Numbered from the stretch's first letter, positions 25,714 through 38,649 are shown. The stretch is 64,000 nt of DNA from Sipunculus nudus (GCA_026874595.1 CM049315.1:15132164-15196163), one strand, 5' to 3'. Translations and numbers: made by a program. Notes: generated by a model not told the origin, from the sequence alone.

Positions 25714-26168
25714 AGTGCTGTTACAACCCATAATGTAATAACCGGCCCATAATGTAATAACGGCCCATATTGTAATAAAAACGACCCATAATGTAATAAT
25801 CATACCCTGCCCATATTGTAATAAAACTAGCCCATACTGTAATAACGGCCCATAATGTAATAAAAAACGGCCCATATTGTAATATCGGCTCATATTGTAA
25901 TAAAAACGACCCATATTGTAATAATCATACCCTACCCTTATTGTAATAAAACGGGGAGTGGGAAATACGACCCATATTGTAATAACATATTTATACTGTA
26001 ATAACATATGTTTAAGCTAAAGAATGACAGGGCACACGCTTAGTGTCATTTACATAATTTCCTGCCCCCTCCCATACCCTCTCCATGAACCTGTTACTAA
26101 CCTTAATGAAACCATGGTTCACAATTGAATAAAAAAATCATATTTTCATACACTAAAATATAACGTAT

Positions 26169-26169
<1 letters not shown>

Positions 26170-26241
<72 letters not shown>

Positions 26242-26270
26242 TAATAATTATTATTATTATTATTTTAATA
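26170..26270. repeat. (AAT)n microsatellite
   Basis: About 70 bp of AAT units followed by a short inverted ATT tract, which could form a hairpin. It lies inside the foldback element. Confidence 0.95.
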
Positions 26271-26433
26271 ATAATAATATATATATACATATATATATAT
26301 ACACGTATATATAACAGTTTTCATAGTACCCATGTATGCATATTAGCCCCCCCCCCCCTACAACTTTCGAATTTCTAGATCCGCCACTTATCATGGCCCC
26401 CTGCCCTCCCTCAAACCTGGTTACGCCCCTGAA

Positions 26434-26482
26434 TCTCCCCGCTCTGCGCCCTATGCTCTACCTCTAGAACACAGAAACCGGC
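26434..26482 (-). mobile_element. SINE head fragment
   Basis: About 49 bp matching the tRNA-like 5' end of the SINE at 33,591-33,947, from the 'gaaaccggc' end through 'ctctacctctag' to 'gctctgcgcc'. It sits directly beside 'ggttacgcccctg', a hAT-terminus-like motif (26,419-26,431), which suggests nested insertions inside the foldback element. Confidence 0.5.
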
Positions 26483-26881
26483 ATTTTCAAATTGTTGTTT
26501 TGTTGTTTGGGCTAATTATTTTTAAAAATTAAATTGTAAACTCTTGAATCGCACGAATGACGCATCCAGGTTTTAACTTCAAATACGTGCGTTGAAAGCT
26601 CTTTATCTATGCGACGTGTTATACATGTTAACCTAAGACATCTTAACCAATACATATATAGGCACCAAAAATTGCAGCAGTACCTCCATTTATAATTTCC
26701 AAATCTCGGGAGGTTTCGAGAGATCATATAAAATATTCTCTATGATACATTGAGCAAAACGCACTGAAATTTAAACTTTCATTTATATTTTAAAAAGAAT
26801 TAAAATACATTTAAATGAATCGATAATGAGAGTTTTGTATATTTTATCTGTTAAAATTGACAAAATATTTACATTTTGGCG

Positions 26882-26887
26882 ATATAC

Positions 26888-26918
<31 letters not shown>

Positions 26919-26926
26919 AATATATA

Positions 26927-26961
<35 letters not shown>
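26882..26961. repeat. (TA)n microsatellite with AAATATAT interruptions
   Basis: About 80 bp of TA repeated in blocks separated by AAA or TTT. Confidence 0.95.
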
Positions 26962-26963
<2 letters not shown>

Positions 26964-27415
26964 TTATATATATTATCTTGTTTAAATACTTTATCACCCT
27001 ATTTAAACACTGATTCAACAAAAGGATAATCATGAATCATGGCCATATTTCGCTCATATTAGCTTGGTCACCGTTTTAAACAAATAGTCATTATGTAATC
27101 CAGTGGTTTTTCATACTTGTACGTTCACTTACACATTCGTGTCACGAGAAGTCAATATTTGAATTGTCTAAGTTAATTTGCATGAACTTTGATTTATAAA
27201 ATTATTGGCCGTTTTACCCACCTTCGATTTTATTACAATATGGGCCGTTTTACCCACTTGCGATTTTATAACAATATGGGCAGGGTATAGTTATTACAGA
27301 ATGGGCCGTTTTTATTACATTATGGGCTATTATTACATTATGGGTCGTTTTTATTACAATATGGGCCGTTATTTCATTATGGGCCAGTTAATACATTATG
27401 GGTCGTTACAAGTGC

Positions 27416-30220
27416 CATATGATTTTTTCTTTGGTGTCAGGGATTCTAAATCCATAGGAATAATAGAAAAATTAAAACCAGTATCTGAGATTCTCTACAG
27501 ATTCCATCATGTTTGTCCAAGGCAACAAAGACAGGTATAGAATAAAAACCTTCAACTCCAAATTATAACGCCTATAATTATACCGGTACAGTTTTTTTTA
27601 ATGATGTAAGTATTTTAAATATTTAATTTTCTTTCCTTAAATGTTATATCTATAGATAAAATTTAAACAAAAAGTTAACGCAAGGTACTTTTAGTTAGTT
27701 CGTGTTAGACTAAAGGAAAACCGCACCAGTATGGTTCCCTTGTATACCACCATGCATATTATTTATTTTTTTTTTTAAATGTTAAAAATAATATAACAGG
27801 TTGATCTATAATCTCTATTTGTTATGGATTTTAATAACTGGTTTAGTGGGGTGTGCTTCCTAAACCACAATAAGCGACGGTCTTCCCAACATCGCCTTGT
27901 ATGAGAAAGGGGGTTCCAACAGCTCAGTTGTGTGGTTACATTCCAAGGTCTTTTTTCCATTACAAATAATTTATCATCTCACTCAAAGAATATATGATGA
28001 TGTATATTAACTAAAGGAATCATATTCGTATCAACATCATAAAAAGGGCTTTATAAAAAACTTTGTTTTTATATTTTGGAATCCCTTTCTGCAGGTCATG
28101 GTAAAAACGCTAAATGCCAAATTAATGTCGCTGTTGAGCAACGGCACTATTGTTCATCCTTATTTACTACGTCACTGAGGACGTCACTCATAATCGTAAC
28201 ACAAATGTCACCATCGTGTCTCCAATAGCCAGGCTCTGAGAAAAGGTGGCCTACCGTCTGTCGGGGCATCGCCTGGACTGTACATCAATATCCACGAGGT
28301 AACCCGAAGTTCATCTAATATCATCATCTGTAGAAAAAGAGCAATGTGATTTATTACATCAAACACCCTCACTGGCAAATACACAAACACTCAATAAAGC
28401 ACACACACACGTTGAAATAGAATAGCTCATGGGACTCACACAGAACACCTGAAGATGCATACAGAAGGACACACAAGTGCATAGATAGCGCAATTTCGGC
28501 CCTCTGACTTCAGTATCTATACGACCAGCGTACTACCGTCAGAGTGTATTTACATCTTGCAACGAGGACCCCACTGTGATGATGATGCAAATATTTTCGT
28601 CATTTTTGGAAAGCCTCATGGTCTACAAGTACGCTCTCATTTGATATAAACCAGACCTATCATTAGCTTTTTAGTATACATTCTAACAATGATACCATGT
28701 GTTAGGAAATTTCCGTTTGAACTCCGCCTATTAGTAAATCCCTCTGCATGATTGTTGGTTCTAACAGCATGAATATAAACATGGCTCGCACGGATGACTG
28801 GACAATTGCCAATTTTTGCGCTATACAGGAAATGACCATAGCCATTGACATTTTGTTTTGTTTTTGAGGTCACATGTATAAATTTGTGTTTATTCATCAT
28901 TCGTGACCTAATGTTAAGATTACCACGGGATCAATGACATTTCATTATTTGCAGTACATTCCCCCGTATGACTTGCCTCACGACTCATGTTAGGCTTACC
29001 AGCCCAAAATAAATGTCTGGGATTGCCTGGTGAGTCGTGTATTTACGGCTGGTGCACATTACGTACAGTTATTCAGGTCATACCCACTCACCACTCACGC
29101 TTTATCTCTACTTGAAATAAGGTCGAAATGTCTGTTTAGTCGTTGCATATGTTATGAAGGAAGCCGTAGCGAAATAATGTAAAGAAAGACGCCATCTATG
29201 TTTCTGTGTATTTGACTGTATGTGTGCTTGTGTGCATGTTTATTAATTTATATAGCTTAATATATCTCGGTGTTTGTTTGTGCAAAGGATATCTCAAAAA
29301 GCTGCGGATGTACATGTACTCCCAGGAAATATGACAGAGAGCTAGGCGTTATTCCTAGAAAGCTTAAACGATTAAAACGTGGAGCTAATTGAGATTTAGC
29401 GTATATGCTGGATTAATCTTCCGTGTGTCTGTCGGTGTGTCTTGTACAAGGTATACATCTAAAACAGCCATGTTGCAATATTTATGTACGAATCCATTTA
29501 TGTCGCCAGTGATAATGCAGGGAAAATATAAGACTTACCACTTAAAGTTGTATACAGGACTCCTTTTGAAGACTTGACCAAATTGTATGTTTTTCGTTCA
29601 TGTCCGCCTTTATAAATGGAAAGCTACTGTATCTTTCTGAGGCAATTTTCACCGAAAATTAGAGGATTTCCTGTTCCTGAAAAAAACTCTTCCCCTATAT
29701 CTTTGTGTCATGTAGTCAAACTGTAGAGAGGTTAAATATTTACTATTTATATTTCTTCCAAATTAGTATATAAAATTTCAATATTTTACAACATGTTAAA
29801 GTCAATGGCGCAAAGGCACATTTACGTTTATAACTTGCATAATATTATCTTCTAAATGTAATACTCGGAGTGAAAAAGCTGATATGTTGAAGTCTTATGT
29901 TAGGCCAAAGAATATGGGTTGGTTCTTAGGCACCTTTTTTCCAGAAATCACCACGGCCAGGCGATATTTTATTTTTACCTTTTTTGTATGTTTTGATAAA
30001 AAGTCATATGATAAGGTAAAAGCTTGAAAATAACAGAAATTTTTGCTGAACAGGTAAAAGCACTACATAACAAAAGAAATCTTATCAAAATTGTATTATT
30101 TTATCTTCTTGAAAGATGAAAATCAAAATACGACATTTTGATGCGGGGAGTAAAAATTGTCGCGGGCGGTGCTTGAGAACCATACCTTTCATTATTTATT
30201 TTTTGGCCTTAAACTTTGCA
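27416..30220. other. Intergenic, nothing recognised
   Basis: Short open frames at 27,775-27,960 and 28,637-28,900 (minus) and 29,389-29,577 (plus) lack recognisable domains or splice support. No tandem repeat or transposon end stands out. Confidence 0.45.
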
Positions 30221-30224
30221 TTTT

Positions 30225-30350
30225 ACCGGTGTCCGTGGTCTCGACAGCACGCAAGACTCCTAAGAGCACAGATCGCGAGTTCGACTACCGGTATCACCAG
30301 AGGAGCCGTGTTCACGGTCGATCCCAACCAGGGTCTTGTGCTCTGCAGTT
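30225..30350 (+). mobile_element. tRNA-derived SINE-like element
   Basis: 'gtgtccgtggtctcgacagc' followed by 'gactcctaagagcaca' and 'gatcgcgagttcgactaccg' has the order of a tRNA 5' half, anticodon arm and B box. The B box matches except its last base. Downstream 'gaggagccgtgttcacggtc' extends beyond a tRNA, so this is a SINE relic rather than a tRNA gene. Confidence 0.5.
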
Positions 30351-30514
30351 TTTCTGCAGCTGTTCATTAATATCCTCATCCTCAACTAATGAATTTGAAA
30401 GTAATAAACTGCAGATAACTTAAATAAAATCTGATTGCTAATTAATAAAGAGAAATATAAAAAACGAAAATTAATCACAACTATTGGGATATTAGATGCA
30501 AGGAGAGACATTGC

Positions 30515-30583
30515 AGCTCAGCGGGGGCCGCGCGCCGAAGGCGCCCCCTCCGGAACCGCCACTGATAGCAAAGGCCATTTTTA

Positions 30584-30649
<66 letters not shown>

Positions 30650-30750
30650 CCTAAGTGAAATTCCGAAAGGACGGCGAGGACTGGATTCGAACGGGGTAGG
30701 GGGGTGGGGCATGGCCCCCTGCGCCCCCCCCCCTGGCTACGCCCCTGATA
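30515..30750. mobile_element. hAT-like terminal remnant with internal TA tract
   Basis: The right end, read on the minus strand, starts CAGGGGCGTAGCCAGGG, a terminal sequence form common in invertebrate hAT elements. A GC-rich block 'ccgcgcgccgaaggcgcccc' lies near the left. A TA tract of about 60 bp (30,587-30,647) occupies the middle. The left terminus and target duplication are not resolved. Confidence 0.4.
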
Positions 30751-32760
30751 CATCTTCAGTCAGGGTCGTTCAACATAGTCTTTATCTGATGGTCGTGGAC
30801 ACAGCTCTCAAGCATTGCGGTAAACTGGAACGTGTCATATGGGCTAAGCGGTCTCCAGCCTAGGGCCTTCAATTGTATAAGGGCCTCGGCCACCCACTAA
30901 CAAATAAATAAATTGTTATTTAATTTATTTTATTCGTAAATATTGATAAAAATAAGGCCATATGTTCATAAGGCCATAAGTTTTTCAATAAAATCTTTGA
31001 TTAATTTGCATAAGAAAAAGCTGAAAAGAATCGGTTACTGCAATCACTTTATGGAGACTGGAGCACGGCAATGGATGTATTGTATATTAATATTTATACT
31101 TATATAATAATGTTAAAGTTAGTCATTTTCTTCTGTTATTTCCAAACAAAAAAGGCAGTCGCTTTGTAAGAATCAGAGAGGGGGGGGGGGGGGGGTGTCT
31201 TCGGTTTGGTCTTCCATTTACATTACTCAGGCAATGACATTACCAGCTGCATGGGAAGGGGTATAGCAACACACTGGTAACTTCACTGGTGCGGAGGTAG
31301 TCTGTAATACAAAACAGGTAGAACAAAAGAACTCTCAATGATATGCTTATTAAGTCTCCCCTGTAGAGAGTGGGGTGGGGTTTGGGGTAGATGAGTTCAT
31401 TTTAATATCCATGCTTGGTGGTGGTGGGGGGGGGGGGGGGGTCAGGGTAAACTTTTTTTAGATTCTCCCGTGTGCAAAACGAATGATTACAATACTTTAT
31501 TACACTATTTATTTTTTTATTTCTGACTTTCTTCGGCCCGTGTGTTAATTAAATAAAAATGGTTGTTGTCAGAGTACTAGTCACAGGGAGTACTTTGTAA
31601 TTCATATAATTCTGGACCTTTGCCTGAGCTCCAAGCTACTCCAAAGGACATTGAGGCATTTCGTCGATGATACACCACCATTTGAATATAGTTGTACTCC
31701 CATCACTCCCTGGCAGAACATGTCTCATTCATAATAAGGCACACAAAAGATAGCACAAATAAATAACAAAACACCTAAATTCATGCCCTTGAAGTCCTAC
31801 TGCATTAAATGAAATAACAGTACTCTAACTGCTGGCCAATGGAGAAAACAAAGATCGCTCCGTCTTCATTCAATTAAAGGTTCTAGACTAGTGCCAAAAT
31901 TCCTATGCATTTTATTGAGTTATTTGAGGGTTACTGATTTTAAGGTTAGGATGAGGCTGATATCGACCCTTGCATACTAAACATATGATATAAAGTGACA
32001 AAACTCCTTGTTTGTATTTTATCTTCCGGGAAATTTTAGTTTTTAAAGGTTACGAATAAGAGTTAAGGTTAGGGTTATATAATCTCAGGTCTGCTGAACA
32101 GGGAAAACAACATGCCGGTTTGTGTTACGTCTTTAGGGAAGAGAGGTAGTGGGCCACCTTATTTCCTCTCACACCAACAAAATCATGCCCCTTGACGGAG
32201 CTAATACTCAAAGATGCCAGTGGAAGATTCTTGAATCCATTAAATAAATGTTAAATTTAAAGTACTGAAAACTGACTAAAAAACTCATAAAATTGTCAAA
32301 AATTAAAAAAAATACGTCCTCCGATTTACCAACTGAAATGCTTTCATCATGTTCATTATATGTGCAAAATAAAGTGATAACTCCTACAACCTTTGCATTG
32401 AAAAGTCATTATGTGTGTCTGAGTTTGATTGAAAAGGCCGACCAAGAACCAGAGCCAAAGTACCAATGTGTCAGGTTGGGAAAATTTCTTTAAAATTCGC
32501 ATGATGACAGGGATATATATACCAGTATGATAAACGTACTTTCATTTTTTATTAGTTTAACAAACCATAAATGCATCAGAGGCCAGAATGTGCGTTTTAT
32601 GGGCCTAAAGACACAAAAACGCATATAAAATCACCAAATATGTCGGCTAATTTTGGTCGCCAATTTTGGTATGTGGGCTAATTGGTTAACTTTACATATA
32701 TATGCACAATTTCTAGAGGATCTGTCCAGGCATTGTTAGGCCAAGCTGTTGAGCTTCACA
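30751..32760. other. Intergenic with long G runs
   Basis: No gene. Two G homopolymer runs stand out, at about 31,181-31,195 and 31,425-31,441 (preceded by GGTGGTGGT), plus a C/G-rich block near 30,700. These could form G-quadruplexes or be sequencing trouble spots. A 66-residue open frame at 32,293-32,493 has no recognised features. Confidence 0.5.
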
Positions 32761-32762
32761 GA

Positions 32763-32763
<1 letters not shown>

Positions 32764-32807
<44 letters not shown>

Positions 32808-32808
32808 A
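32764..32808. repeat. (CA)n(TA)n microsatellite
   Basis: About 30 bp of CA followed by a TA tract. Confidence 0.95.
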
Positions 32809-33558
32809 AATAAATACTCAACGAAATAAATAAACATACGATTTGTGTTTTCTAATGGCTTATGACTAATACAAATAGTAGAATAAATCTTATCTATTTA
32901 AATCTATGATACATTTTCTATCGTTTAGAATGACAGCGTACAAGAGCGGTACTGATAAAAGCGATATAAGTACAGGTACTTTACGATTTGCACGACCAGA
33001 ACTAGCTTGTTTGTATTGATACGTTTCATCATAGCAACCACTCGAATACATGCTACCTGTGAAGGTCAAGGGGCCAGACTGTGAAAGCGTTTTAGTGCTA
33101 CGTTCTGGTATACAGCTGTGTGTATACAAAGGAGTGACATATACAAGGACCTCATTTGTTCTTCTTCTCAAGTGTTTCCTCAAAATGCGCCGACAGTTCT
33201 CGAGTATCTCGTGTATATCATTGCGAGGGAGTGTACAGTTGTTTGATTGCTAAAAATAAGCTCAAGAGTAGCTTTTGTTGAATATGATTTCTGTTCGAGG
33301 ACGTGGTTATATGGCCCTGCGTGACTGAGCTCTCACGTGGTCGTGAAGACAATTGATCAGTATTGAAAAATGAATCCTTATCAAACCTCAGCCAGGTGGC
33401 CTAGTATTACATGTTCCCCCTTGTTGGTGTGTATGTTAGCAAATTTACACAAAACATCAGGCAAAAAAAAATCCAAAAGATTTTGATCGAATTATGTTTA
33501 CGGTTAGGTTATCACCCCTTGGAAAATCAATTAATTTTCGCTTGTATTCTCAGTCATC
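32809..33558. other. Intergenic, nothing recognised
   Basis: Overlapping open frames on both strands (32,890-33,183 minus; 33,050-33,253 plus) read the same bases and neither has recognisable features. Confidence 0.4.
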
Positions 33559-33590
33559 GATAATATATATATATATATTTAAAGATTTTT

Positions 33591-33947
33591 TTGGTGGAGG
33601 TAACCGCCTCCATCTTTTTAATGCTTGCTCAACTAAGTATGTACATCTGCAGAACTCCATTCCGGTTTCGGACTACGTGACAGGGCTTACACACGATTTT
33701 CTGGCGTCACCCAGGCTCGGTGAACCACTCCTGCGGGTCCTGGGTGTGTCTCCGAGGAACCCTCGAAAGGCGCACTCGTTTGTTAGTGAATCACGACTAT
33801 TGGGTACAGTCTCCCCATTAAGCCTGCAGATCGCTCACCCTGGGTGGGGGCCGACCGTGAAAAATCTCACCGGCTCGGCTGAGATTCGAACTCACGATCT
33901 CCCGGCTTTGAGCCCTGCGCTCTACCCCTGAGCCACAGAAGCCGGTT
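33591..33947 (-). mobile_element. tRNA-derived SINE with intact A and B boxes
   Basis: On the minus strand the element starts AACCGGCTTCTGTGGCTCAG. It carries TGGCTCAGGGG (33,925-33,935), an exact fit to the pol III A-box consensus TRGYNNANNNG. About 34 bp on is GTTCGAATCTC (33,881-33,891), an exact fit to the B box. A non-tRNA body of about 290 bp follows and ends in 'GGAGGCGGTTACCTCCACC', a short hairpin-forming tail, then A/T-rich sequence. The 10-bp direct repeat GATAATATAT at 33,559-33,568 and 33,948-33,957 may be the target-site duplication, although TA-rich context weakens that. A second, more decayed copy is at 20,844-21,200. The 145-residue plus-strand frame across it is incidental. 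Confidence 0.8.
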
Positions 33948-33957
33948 GATAATATAT

Positions 33958-35589
33958 TTTTAATCAAAAAGACGTTGCCGAATGAGTGGCTATTTGTTGG
34001 TTTTAAGACCTGGTTTGCTCCAAAAAGCTCACATGCGAACTGGGGAACAGCGATATTGTATGTAAAAGAGCACAGGAACATTTTAATTTACATCTTGGCT
34101 GAGGTGTATGTAGGCACTGACTGTGTAGGCACTGACTATGTAGGCACTGACTACAGTTCTAGTTTAGACTTTTGCTGAGTCTTTAAATAACGTAGAGACC
34201 GTTTATTATCGACAACAGCCAACACATCCAGGGAACAAACCGAGGTACAGATCTGTCACCCTGCTTGGAAAGACGGATTTGCACTCCAACAGCTGTGCCC
34301 TTTCGACACACTCGTAGTACAATTTATCAATCAATACACTTAGACTAAATGTTAATATATGCAGGCCCAAATACTACTATATGTAGCTGATGGGGTAGAT
34401 TTTCTGTAGAGATGTCTTATAAGTGAATTTACAATAAATCTAACAAATAACAGAACAGTTCATTCTGGAGCTTTTCAATTAACTGTTCGAAGCACCTTCC
34501 CCGACGTCTCCAAAGTCAGAGCGTGTCGGTCATGAGTTAGGGTAGCACTGTAAACTATATTCATTCACACAGTACTTTCACCCTACTTCAATACATACAT
34601 ACCTACCTGTTAATACAGATTAGGTTTGCATATGTACAATGTTAACTAGCCAGGCCAGGTAGGAGGTTTAAGCCTATTTGAAAGCAAGCAATGTACAAGT
34701 TAGATCACGGTGAATGTGCGTGGCCACGAATCCTACTGCCCTCCCTCCGCCTTAAATATATAAAAGACCACCTTTATTGTTCTTTATATCAGACCTCGCT
34801 GAGATGCCACTATATCGAGGTCCCGTTGGTGGTCCCAATATCATGTTTCACTGAATATATATATATATATAAAGGATAAATATTATCAGAAAAATACAGT
34901 ACATAACAGTAATATTTCAATTTTTGATATTGTGATATTATAAGAGGCACAGTCCTCACCAGCTAACGCACTGAATGACCGAGTCAGATAACACAGTTAA
35001 CCCATGAGACCTCTCAGAGTGAAGCATTCCCCGATCAGGACGACACTTAACCTCTTTCACACAACTGATATTTTAATTTGTCATTGTGAATTCATTGATT
35101 AAAGTCCAAAGAGTGAGGACCGAGGACCACTTTGATATGTTAATGGGCTTGTTTACCTCGAGACAATGTTTAGGTGTATCATAAATTTCTTCCAGTTTAC
35201 CTTTAAAAATCTTGCTTGCAAAGTGAGTGCGTCAACACGACACCATGTAACATGCCCTACCGAAGTCCAGGTGCTTATGTGTTCGTGCATTGAAAGGAAA
35301 TTCAGGATTTTACATCACATAAACTTGGGTTACCGGGTGTCTTGCTTATTGTTACTGCATTAAGACCCAATTCACCGTCATAATTAACAAGCGATACCAA
35401 AATCTCATGTGATCATTTCAACCGAGATACGTAACTGATGAGTAACAGCAACCGCAGCATTGCTCCCACGAAACAGTACTGTAGTACCAATGGATGAAGT
35501 CAAACAAACTGAACATTGGTTAATTCAAAACGCTCCCATATATTAGAGCACTTTACCTGGATGTATTGAATGTTATGTGAACAATGCGA

Positions 35590-35591
<2 letters not shown>
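33958..35591. other. Intergenic; small 15-bp tandem repeat
   Basis: Three tandem copies of 'tgtaggcactgacta' lie at about 34,108-34,152. Nothing else could be supported. Short open frames at 34,691 and 35,166 have no recognised features. Confidence 0.45.

Positions 35592-35645
<54 letters not shown>
35592..35645. repeat. (TA)n microsatellite
   Basis: About 54 bp of pure TA. Confidence 0.95.
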
Positions 35646-35648
<3 letters not shown>

Positions 35649-36960
35649 TTTTAGTGAGATTGACTGAGTCACTATATTCTCGCCAGTTTAATCTGCCCTG
35701 TTCTTAGTGAACCTCTTCATTCAATTTGTAAAAAGGATATAAATACAGGCTATTCAAGAACTGCAGCACTGACATTCTGTGGGTGGGCTTCGGGGTATAT
35801 TTTGGACCAGGGCAGATTGGTCATATTTGTTCCCGCTTAGCTTTGCACACAGAACTAACTGGTGCTTTCCAGAACATTTGTAACATCCATGATATTGCAC
35901 TGGATAACATCCATCTTATATCTAGTTGTCTTTCGTTATCAATCACTTCTAGGTTATTTTGTACCTAACCTCTCTCCGGTACATGACTTCTGTAGAATCA
36001 ATAATATTACTTGCATTTCTGAAACATGGTCAAAAATGAAATAAAAAACGTATTTTGAAATATCCGATTCCCGATGGCATGAAAGGAACAGTATAATTTT
36101 ACCCCTTTTTTCGTTGACTGGAGCGTTAATCCTCGAAGGAGACGCATAAAAACAGAAATATGTCGACACATCGCCATCGTTATCGGCGCCTTATGGTGTC
36201 CAAGGTATAGACAATTTGTGCATAGTTCATATTTATCATATATGATATTGGAGTTGGTGGTAATATATGATCGAGTATGCATTTTTTTTTTGTAAGCAAT
36301 ATAGTCGTGCAAAGTCATCTAGTCGCTTTAAAGGATGTTCAAGGCTCTCCTCCCCTTGCAGGACATTTGTTAGATGAGAGGGTCACTAGATGGCGCTGAT
36401 TGTCAAATCAGTTTCGTTGTGCCGTGAACTTGAGACAATTTTAAAATGAATATATTGGTAACCAACTATAATTTGAGAAATCTTCTTCTGAAAATTCGTA
36501 TAGTAAATTTTATACACACCGATAAGCAGGTAAGCGGTTAAAGTTGACACAGATCACAATAGGTGAATGCTGACAATAGTATATTAATAGTTTGTGGCGT
36601 GTTTTTAAAATACTAACAATAGTATATTAATAGTTTGTTGTCTGCTTTAAGAACGAAATGATGCATTTATTTGACATGTTCGAATACATCCGCACGTATG
36701 AACTCCTGAATCTTCATTGAATAATCTAACAGTCTAAGGGAACATTATTTTCAAAATGCCTGAGGTGTCTTTCCAAGTGATATTGAAAACAAACAAACAT
36801 ACACAATACAACGTCAGTGGAAACCTCAGCTCACTCAGGCAGCTAGATTTCCAGATCATCATACACACAGAGATAAAAAAAATCTTATCAGCTTGTAAGT
36901 AATGATTTTATTGTTTTATGGCCTTGTGTATGGCATTGATTCAGTGAGAAAGGTGCATGT
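35646..36960. other. Intergenic, nothing recognised
   Basis: Contains a pair of direct repeats 'acaatagtatattaatagtt' at about 36,575 and 36,615, and 'cactagatggcgctgat' near 36,386. Overlapping short frames on both strands have no recognisable domain. Confidence 0.4.
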
Positions 36961-37245
36961 TTATGACTGCTTTGTTTGTGCGTCACGAACCGCATTGTTA
37001 AAGGGAGACGCGTGGTCAACATCAATGTTAATGAGACAGGTGTCATTCATCTGATAACACTATACCAGCGTCATTAGACGCGCGTGTATCCAACATGGTT
37101 CGAATGTAACAAGCGACATGCTTTTGATTACATTGTCAGGGCGTCATGAAAACGCCACTCAATAGCGGCGCATGTCCAACACCGTTTGAATGCGATAGGC
37201 GTCGTGCTTTTTATTGCAGAAGGTGCGTGGTTTATCCGAACACCG
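36961..37245. repeat. Degenerate ~90-bp tandem repeat, first cluster
   Basis: Two to three diverged units share 'gcgtcat...gacgc', 'cgcatgtccaacaccgtttg' and 'aagcg(a/t)c(a/g)tgcttttgatt' in order. Each unit begins with a 'gcgtcatgaaaacgcc'-type short inverted repeat. Related units recur at 38,650-38,860. Confidence 0.55.
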
Positions 37246-38649
37246 TTTGTCGAAAAATCATTTATTCTAAATTGAAAACTGAGGGTTGAAGTTTGGCAAT
37301 GAAATAAATACGAAGAGTTATCTTATTTATAGGGATAAGCAGAGAAATGAAATGCAGAGAAATTAGTGCACTCCATTGATGGTAGTATATATGAAAAAAC
37401 AACGTCCCGTTGGTCCGTATTGTCTTTAAAGGGGTCCAATCACCTCTAGAGCATGTTGAATTGACACGAAAAATAGCTTCTTTCCTTCAAAATAAACCTC
37501 TACCTACCAAAATATTGCCTTGAAACCGTTTGCTTACTCCTGTAAACGAGTTTTAAAAACAGTGGACATGGCGTCAACATTAACACAGCGCGTTTGGCCG
37601 TATGCATCTGGGATCCACAACACGTTTCAATCAGGAGATGCCCTGACTGATTTGGCCCAAAGATATAATATACATATTCCGGCTGAATCACCGCGTCCTG
37701 CGGTTCACAATCGGACCTACGATCACGTGGCCTTTTTATTGTTAACATACACGTGGACTGTGTTTATCAACATGCATAGCTATAAAAATGTGTCAAACAG
37801 CTTTATGCGAGGTAATGAGACTGTGTGCTGGGATGGTTTTCCTGGGGAAACCTTTGTATAAAGCAAAACTGACATGATAGTATGAAAGAATAGGGTGAAT
37901 GGGTTAGTATAGAATTCGACCATGCGAAGATTTCGTGCTTATGTGCGACTGTTATTAACTCACACGTTCTATTGACAAGATTATTTCTGCAGAAAAAAGT
38001 TAATTTCTATTAGTAAAAATCACTTCGAAATACTGATCATTCTAATTTTTCTTTGCTGTTTCATAGCTGTTTATTAATTTTTATCAAGCTATTGATTCTG
38101 ATGACATTTTTCCTGATCAGTTATTCCATGTCAGCAGATCACCTTTCAGCGGCAAACACCTAGAATTAATGACAACGTTGTCAGACAAACGTGTCCCAAA
38201 GACTTGTTTTAAATGATTTTTTTTTAAACATTGTTATTTAACCCTCGAGTTCTTCCGGTCCTCTCACTTGAAAGGTCAACTAAAGTAGTAAATCTGTCCA
38301 CCGAGAGATGGCACCACGTTTTGGGTCACTGGAGGTCATCTGAGTACATGGCGTTCATGCAACGATAGTCACTACCAGTTGAATCTGATCTTAAGGGACT
38401 AACAAGCATTAATTTAAATATAATTTTCATGATTTAAAAAAATAAAAAGAAAAACTTAAAATATGCTGTTGCCAACATTTATATAGGACTAGCTTCATTA
38501 AATCGTAAATTTCAGTGTATGGTAAAGTCTGATGCTCACCGGCAGGTAGGAAGTAATGCTAAATCTTGTGCAATCGTCTTTCCGAAAGTTTGATTATCCG
38601 AAAAAAAATTTGCCTCTTAGCCCTTCAGATAAACGACGCTCTACTGTAC
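37246..38649. other. Unassigned; one 113-residue open frame
   Basis: A plus-strand frame at 37,520-37,861 encodes 113 residues (internal Met at 37,568 gives 97). It has a hydrophobic patch ('HVAFLLLTYTWTVFI') near residue 75. An overlapping minus frame (37,500-37,748) also exists, so openness alone proves nothing. No domain is recognised and no promoter or splice site was found. Confidence 0.3.

Larger units (their letters stand above)
25714..27415. mobile_element. Foldback element with minisatellite arms
   Basis: An element at 25,719-27,410 (1,692 bp) is bounded by terminal inverted repeats: left TGTTACAACCCATAATGTA and right, read inwards, TGTAACGACCCATAATGTA. The 5-bp direct repeat AGTGC at 25,714-25,718 and 27,411-27,415 fits a target-site duplication. 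The arms are not simple repeats: left (to about 26,000) and right (from about 27,200) each consist of roughly ten 18-26 bp units around 'GGCCCATAATGTAATAA', in opposite orientation. The centre holds AAT and TA microsatellites and a SINE fragment and codes for nothing recognisable. The TG...CA ends and 5-bp duplication are unlike typical hAT (8 bp) or mariner (TA) elements, so the superfamily is open. Confidence 0.7.

Noticed and set aside
25720-26000. CRISPR-like array of regularly spaced 'cccata(a/t)tgtaataa' units
   Set aside because: Spacers are short and variable, the units form arms of an inverted foldback element, and the genome is eukaryotic.
33494-33931. 145-residue plus-strand open frame
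   Set aside because: It reads through a tRNA-derived SINE on the opposite strand, and the SINE explains the sequence fully.
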